The notes under the pieces: model-generated
What the model was told of the DNA's origin: nothing
The model's database searches: none
What the model saw: the letters and a program-made list of their open reading frames with translations, nothing else
Position numbers and translations under genes: made by a program
NCBI RefSeq assembly: GCF_001591345.1
Contig: NZ_BCUS01000009.1
Location: 26,606-90,605 of the forward strand
Reading direction: 5' to 3'
DNA from: Variovorax boronicumulans NBRC 103145
Lineage (GTDB): Bacteria > Pseudomonadota > Gammaproteobacteria > Burkholderiales > Burkholderiaceae_C
DNA length: 64,000 bases
Shown here: one piece after another, positions 59,989-64,000 of the stretch
Numbering within the stretch: position 1 is the stretch's first letter
Layout of the letters: the number at the start of each line of letters is the position of its first letter

Positions 59989-61176
59989 ATGAACTGGAAA
60001 CTCGCCGCCCGCGCCGCCAAGATGAATCCTTCGGTGCTGCGTGAAATCCTCAAGGTCACCGAGCGCCCCGGCATCATCAGCCTGGCCGGCGGCCTGCCTT
60101 CGCCCAAGACCTTCCCGATCCAGGAGTTCGCCGACGCCTGCGCCGAAGTGCTGCACAACGACGGCCAGGCCGCGCTGCAGTACGCCGCCAGCGAAGGCTA
60201 TGCGCCGCTGCGCCAGGCCGTGGCCGACATGCTGCCCTGGGACGTCGACGCCTCGCAGGTGCTCATCACCACCGGCTCGCAGCAGGGCCTGGATCTCGTG
60301 GCCAAGGTGCTGATCGATCCGGGCAGCAAGGTGCTCGTCGAGACGCCCACCTACCTGGGCGCGCTGCAGGCCTTCGGCCCAATGGAGCCGCACCCCGTGG
60401 GCGTGGCCAGCGACGACGAGGGCGTGATCGTCGACGACCTCGTGAGCAAGGCGGCCGACGCGCGCTTCGTCTACCTGCTGCCCAACTTCCAGAACCCCAC
60501 CGGCCGCACCATGACCGAGGCGCGCCGCGCCGCGGTCTCGGCCGCAGCCGCCGCCGCGAACCTGCCGATCGTCGAGGACAACCCCTACGGCGAGCTCTGG
60601 TTCGACGAAGCCCCGCCGCTGCCGCTGGCCGCGCGCAACCCCGAGGGCGTGATCTACCTGGGCTCGTTCTCCAAGGTGCTGGCCCCGGGCCTGCGCCTGG
60701 GCTTCCTGGTGGCGCCGAAGGCCATCTTCCCCAAGCTGCTGCAGGCCAAGCAGGCGGTCGACCTGCACACGCCGATCTTCACGCAGCGCATGGTCTCGGC
60801 CGTGATGAAGGACGGCTTCCTCGACCGTCACGTGCCCACCATCCGCGCGCTGTACAAGCGCCAGCGCGATGCGATGATCGCCGCGCTGCACCGCGAGATG
60901 GCCGGCCTCGACGTGAAGTTCAACGCACCCAAGGGCGGCATGTTCCTGTGGGCGCGCCTGCCCGAGGGCATCGACACCGTGACCCTGCTGCCCAAGGCCG
61001 TGGAGCGCAACGTGGCCTTCGTGCCCGGCGCGCCGTTCTACGCGGGCGAAGGCGATCCGCGCACGCTGCGCCTGTCGTTCGTGACCGCCAGCGTCGAGGA
61101 GATCGACACCGCCATCGCCGCGCTCGCCGTCACGCTGCGCGAAGAGCTGGCGCTGCTGGCCCCCGCCCACGCCTGA
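59989..61176 (+). CDS. PLP-dependent aminotransferase (2-aminoadipate/aromatic type)
   Basis: Fold-type I aminotransferase of 395 residues, resembling the 2-aminoadipate (LysN-like) and MocR C-domain group. The start KMNPSVLREILKVTERPGII is characteristic. The PLP Lys is in YLGSFSKVLAPGLRLGFLVA, with the Asn motif LLPNFQNPTGRTMTEARR and Arg in TLRLSFVTASVEE. It transfers an amino group between an amino acid and 2-oxoglutarate; the substrate is unknown. It sits in the MocR-divergent unit. Confidence 0.92.
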   Translation: MNWKLAARAAKMNPSVLREILKVTERPGIISLAGGLPSPKTFPIQEFADACAEVLHNDGQAALQYAASEGYAPLRQAVADMLPWDVDASQVLITTGSQQGLDLVAKVLIDPGSKVLVETPTYLGALQAFGPMEPHPVGVASDDEGVIVDDLVSKAADARFVYLLPNFQNPTGRTMTEARRAAVSAAAAAANLPIVEDNPYGELWFDEAPPLPLAARNPEGVIYLGSFSKVLAPGLRLGFLVAPKAIFPKLLQAKQAVDLHTPIFTQRMVSAVMKDGFLDRHVPTIRALYKRQRDAMIAALHREMAGLDVKFNAPKGGMFLWARLPEGIDTVTLLPKAVERNVAFVPGAPFYAGEGDPRTLRLSFVTASVEEIDTAIAALAVTLREELALLAPAHA

Positions 61177-61190
61177 CAAAGCCGACGACG

Positions 61191-61838
61191 ATGCACATCG
61201 CCATCCTCACCTTCGACGGCTTCAACGAGCTCGACTCGCTGGTTGCGCTCGGCGTGCTCAACCGCGTGAAGAAGCCGGGCTGGCGCGTGACGCTGGCCTC
61301 GCCCAGCGCCACCGTGACCTCGATGAACGGCGTCACGGTGCATGCCACCGAGCCGCTCGAAGCAGCCTGCGAGGCGGGCGCGGTGATCGTCGGCAGCGGC
61401 ATCCGCACACGCGAGATCGCCGCCGACGCGGGCCTGATGGGCGTGCTGCGCGGGCTCGACCCGTCGCGCCAGCTCATCGGCGCGCAATGCTCGGGCACGC
61501 TGCTGCTGGCCAAGCTCGGCCTGCTGGGCACGGTGCCGGCCTGCACCGACCTCACGACCAAGCCCTGGGTGCAGGAGGCCGGCGTCGAGGTGCTCAACCA
61601 GCCCTTCTTCGCGCAGGGCAACGTGGCGACCGCGGGCGGCTGCTTCTCGGCGCCCTACCTCGCGGCGTGGCTCATCGCGCGCACCGAAGGGCTCGAGGCC
61701 GCGAAGAGCGCGCTGCATTACGTCGCGCCGGTCGGCGAGAAAGACGACTACGTGGCGCGCGCGATGCGCAACATCGAACCGTACCTGCAGACCCGGCCAT
61801 CGGCCACGGCCGACGCCCTCTCCGCACAAGGACACTGA
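61191..61838 (+). CDS. DJ-1/PfpI-family protein
   Basis: Cysteine-containing DJ-1/PfpI-fold protein of 215 residues. The nucleophile elbow is IGAQCSGTLLLAKLG with the Cys, and the N-terminus IAILTFDGFNELDSLVALGV is the family start. Some members act as deglycases, glyoxalases, amidotransferase-like domains or isonitrile hydratases. It starts 14 bases after the aminotransferase gene. A role in handling a reactive product of the operon is inferred. Confidence 0.9.
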   Translation: MHIAILTFDGFNELDSLVALGVLNRVKKPGWRVTLASPSATVTSMNGVTVHATEPLEAACEAGAVIVGSGIRTREIAADAGLMGVLRGLDPSRQLIGAQCSGTLLLAKLGLLGTVPACTDLTTKPWVQEAGVEVLNQPFFAQGNVATAGGCFSAPYLAAWLIARTEGLEAAKSALHYVAPVGEKDDYVARAMRNIEPYLQTRPSATADALSAQGH

Positions 61839-61843
61839 ACACC

Positions 61844-62485
61844 ATGCTCAACATCTGGGGCCGCATCAGTTCGATCAACGTGCGCAAGGTCGTGTGGTGC
61901 GCGCAGGAGCTCGGGCTCGACTTCCAGCGCACCGAGGCCGGCGGCAAATTCGGCGTGGTGCAGACGCCCGAATACCGCGCGCTCAACCCGAACGCCATGG
62001 TGCCCACCATCGACGACGGCGAAGGCGCCGAGCGCGTCACGCTGTGGGAGTCGAACGTCATCGTGCGCTACCTGTGCGCCCGCTACTCGCACGGCACGCT
62101 CTACCCGAGTGAGCTGCCCGCGCGCTTCGACGCCGAGCGCTGGATGGACTGGCAGCAGACCACGCTCAACCGCGCCAGCCGCGACGCCTTCGTGCAATGG
62201 GTGCGCACGGCGCCCTCGGAGCGCCAGCCCGCGCTGATCGCCGCGTCGGTGCGCGAGAGCGAGGCGCTGTTCGCGATGCTCGACGCGCACCTCGCGCAGC
62301 GCCCCTACATGGCCGGCGAGCGCTTCACCATGGCCGACATCCCGATCGGCTGCGAGGCGCACCGCTGGTTCGGCCTGCCCGGCGCCGAGTACCGCCGGCC
62401 GGCCTGGCCGAACGTCGAACGTTGGTATTCGGAACTGCTTTCCCGCCCGGGCACGCGCGGCGTGCTCGATCTATCCCTCGAATGA
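61844..62485 (+). CDS. glutathione S-transferase family protein
   Basis: GST of 213 residues. The thioredoxin-like N-domain starts MLNIWGRISSINVRKVVWCA, where Ser is the usual glutathione-activating residue, and VPTIDDG with LWESNVIVRYLCARYS is the G-site. The C-domain includes LAQRPYMAGERFTMADIPIG. Starts 5 bases after the DJ-1 gene. It may conjugate or reduce an electrophile handled by the operon. Confidence 0.93.
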   Translation: MLNIWGRISSINVRKVVWCAQELGLDFQRTEAGGKFGVVQTPEYRALNPNAMVPTIDDGEGAERVTLWESNVIVRYLCARYSHGTLYPSELPARFDAERWMDWQQTTLNRASRDAFVQWVRTAPSERQPALIAASVRESEALFAMLDAHLAQRPYMAGERFTMADIPIGCEAHRWFGLPGAEYRRPAWPNVERWYSELLSRPGTRGVLDLSLE

Positions 62486-63414
62486 CCCTGATGAAATCCC
62501 GCCCCTTCAAGCAAGTCGACGTCTTCACCGCCACCGCCTACTACGGCAACCCGCTCGCGGTGGTGATCGACGGCCAGGACCTGGACGACGCCGCCATGCA
62601 GCGCTTCGCGCAGTGGACCAACCTGTCGGAGACCACCTTCCTGCTGCCGCCGACCGACCCGGGCGCCGACTACCGCGTGCGCATCTTCACGCCCGGCGGC
62701 GAGCTGCCCTTTGCCGGCCACCCGACCATCGGCAGCTGCCATGCGTGGCTGCAGGCCGGCGGCAAGCCCAAGGTGGCGGGCCGCGTGGTGCAGCAGTGCG
62801 GCGCCGGCCTCGTGCCGCTGCGGCGCGACGGCGAGCGCCTGGCCTTTGCCGCGCCGCCGCTCAAGCGCAGCGCCCCGAGCCCCGCGCTGCTGGCCAAGGT
62901 GGCCGGCGCGCTGGGCCTGAAGGCGCAGCAGGTCATCGCGGCGCAGGTGCTCGACAACGGCCCGGTCTGGTTCGGCTTGCTGCTGAACGACGCCGACGCC
63001 GTGCTGGCGCTGCAGCCCGACCACCGCGCACTCAAGGAACTGGGCGTGAAGGCCGGCGTGGCCGGCGTGCCCTCGGCGCACGACACCTCGCTGCTCATCG
63101 GCCGCTCGAACCGCGAGGCGCGCGCCTTCGGCAACCGCCCCGCCACGCCGAACGACGACGGCGCCAAGATCGACCTCGAGGTGCGCGCCTTCGCCGAGCC
63201 CATCGGCGTGCAGGAAGACCCGGTCACCGGCAGCCTCAACGCCAGCCTGGCCGAATGGCTGATCGCCGACGGCCACATGCCCGAGCGCTACCTGGCCGCG
63301 CAAGGCCAGTGCCTGGGCCGCGCGGGCCGCGTGCACATCGAGCGCGACAGCGACGGCACGATCTGGGTCGGCGGCGATGCCGTGACCTGCGTCGACGGCC
63401 ACGTCACGCTCTGA
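62482..63414 (+). CDS. PhzF-family isomerase/epimerase
   Basis: PhzF-like protein of 310 residues with two diaminopimelate-epimerase-like halves. The catalytic Glu is in NLSETTFLLPP, and GGELPFAGHPTIGS and EDPVTGSLNASLAEWL are typical. PhzF itself isomerises a phenazine precursor, but most relatives have unknown substrates and no phenazine genes are present here. It overlaps the GST stop by 4 bases; Met4 (62491) is an alternative start. Confidence 0.92.
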   Translation: MTLMKSRPFKQVDVFTATAYYGNPLAVVIDGQDLDDAAMQRFAQWTNLSETTFLLPPTDPGADYRVRIFTPGGELPFAGHPTIGSCHAWLQAGGKPKVAGRVVQQCGAGLVPLRRDGERLAFAAPPLKRSAPSPALLAKVAGALGLKAQQVIAAQVLDNGPVWFGLLLNDADAVLALQPDHRALKELGVKAGVAGVPSAHDTSLLIGRSNREARAFGNRPATPNDDGAKIDLEVRAFAEPIGVQEDPVTGSLNASLAEWLIADGHMPERYLAAQGQCLGRAGRVHIERDSDGTIWVGGDAVTCVDGHVTL

Positions 63415-63428
63415 ACGAAAGCCACACC

Positions 63429-64000
63429 ATGCACCCCGCCGAAGTCGACCACCTGGTGATCGCTGCCGCCTCGCTGGCGGAGGGCGTGGCATGGTGCGAG
63501 GCCACGCTCGGCGTCACGCCCGCGCCCGGCGGCGTGCACCCACTCATGGGCACGCACAACCGGCTGCTGAACATCGCGAGCGCCGCGTTCCCGCGCGCCT
63601 ATGCCGAGATCATCGCCATCGAGCCCGGCAAGGCGCCGTCGCGGCCGAAGACGCGCCGCTGGTTCGACCTGGACGACGCCGCGCTGCAGGCCGCGCTCGC
63701 GCAGCGCGGCCCGCGCCTCATCCACTTCGTGGCGCGCGTGCCCGATGCGCACGCCGCCACGCAGGCGCTCGCGCGCGAGGAGCATGCGCACATCGACCGC
63801 GGCCACCTGCTCGAAGCCTCGCGCGATACGCCGGCCGGCCGGCTCGAGTGGCAGATCACGGTGCGCGACGACGGCCAGCGCCTGTTCTACGGCGCGCTGC
63901 CCACGCTGATCCAGTGGGGCGCGGTGCACCCCACCGACGCCATGCCCGCCTCGGGCCTGGCGCTGCGTTCGCTGCGCGTGGCGCATCCGCGCGCGCCGGC
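63429..64000 (+). CDS. glyoxalase-like VOC protein, 3' end outside window
   Basis: First 190 residues of a Glyoxalase_3-type (VOC-like) protein that continues past the window end. It starts AEVDHLVIAAASLAEGVAWC and has PLMGTHNRLLNIASAAFPRA and YAEIIAIEPGKAPSRPKTRR, typical of this domain. It starts 14 bases after the PhzF gene and is the eighth gene of the plus-strand unit. Function unknown; related proteins are often annotated as VOC family only. Confidence 0.85.
   Translation, partial: MHPAEVDHLVIAAASLAEGVAWCEATLGVTPAPGGVHPLMGTHNRLLNIASAAFPRAYAEIIAIEPGKAPSRPKTRRWFDLDDAALQAALAQRGPRLIHFVARVPDAHAATQALAREEHAHIDRGHLLEASRDTPAGRLEWQITVRDDGQRLFYGALPTLIQWGAVHPTDAMPASGLALRSLRVAHPRAP

Noticed and set aside
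62482..63414. PhzF gene as evidence of phenazine synthesis
   Set aside because: No other phz gene is present and PhzF-like proteins are widespread without phenazines.
1..64000. tRNA, rRNA or prophage genes
   Set aside because: No cloverleaf-like sequence, rRNA segment, integrase or phage structural gene was recognised on either strand.

Overview
The window is high-GC chromosomal DNA with dense, short-gapped operons. It looks like a betaproteobacterium of the Comamonadaceae (Variovorax-like). The grounds are the SlmA-ArgB pair, a PhaM-type polyhydroxyalkanoate granule protein, Burkholderiales-style solute-binding proteins and a glycine riboswitch ahead of a DadA-like gene. The genus is inferred from gene content only. 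No tRNA, rRNA, CRISPR array, intact insertion sequence or prophage was seen.

Positions 1-8.3 kb hold a truncated polar amino-acid binding protein, a LysR regulator divergent from an amidase, a 2-hydroxyacid dehydrogenase, an Atm1-like ABC exporter, a YciA-like thioesterase and a branched-chain-type binding protein. From 8.35 to 19.7 kb nearly everything is on the minus strand and concerns acyl-CoA metabolism: TetR regulator, acyl-CoA dehydrogenase, DUF2147 protein, small membrane protein, bifunctional 3-hydroxyacyl-CoA dehydrogenase/enoyl-CoA hydratase, thiolase, alpha/beta hydrolase, thioesterase-like protein, SDR, DsbA/kappa-GST-like isomerase and enoyl-CoA hydratase. Three copies of a structured intercistronic repeat lie in this block.

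An SDR/LysR divergent pair (19.9-21.6 kb) is followed by an acid-sugar catabolic locus (21.6-30.6 kb). It has a FAH-family hydrolase and two SDRs on one strand. On the other are a FadR-type regulator, a DctPQM TRAP transporter, a UxaA-family dehydratase and an Ldh-family oxidoreductase. Together they suggest uptake and non-phosphorylative cleavage of a sugar acid to pyruvate plus a hydroxyacid.

After an EamA exporter, slmA and argB comes a surface-polysaccharide region (33.3-50.8 kb): a polyprenyl-phosphate sugar transferase, four glycosyltransferase or acyltransferase genes, a Wzm/Wzt ABC exporter, two very large fused glycosyltransferase/methyltransferase proteins of visibly lower GC, and the four dTDP-rhamnose genes rfbBDAC.

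The last part (50.9-64 kb) holds a tandem glycine riboswitch with a recognisable promoter in front of a DadA-like oxidase, rtcB with a hairpin-rich leader, a FIST-domain protein, phaM, and a MocR regulator divergent from at least eight closely spaced genes. These are a LysE exporter, an EamA exporter, two VOC proteins, a PLP aminotransferase, a DJ-1/PfpI protein, a GST and a PhzF protein, and they run off the end of the window. The MocR-led operon, the acid-sugar locus, the structured repeats and the fused glycan enzymes are the parts most worth following up.
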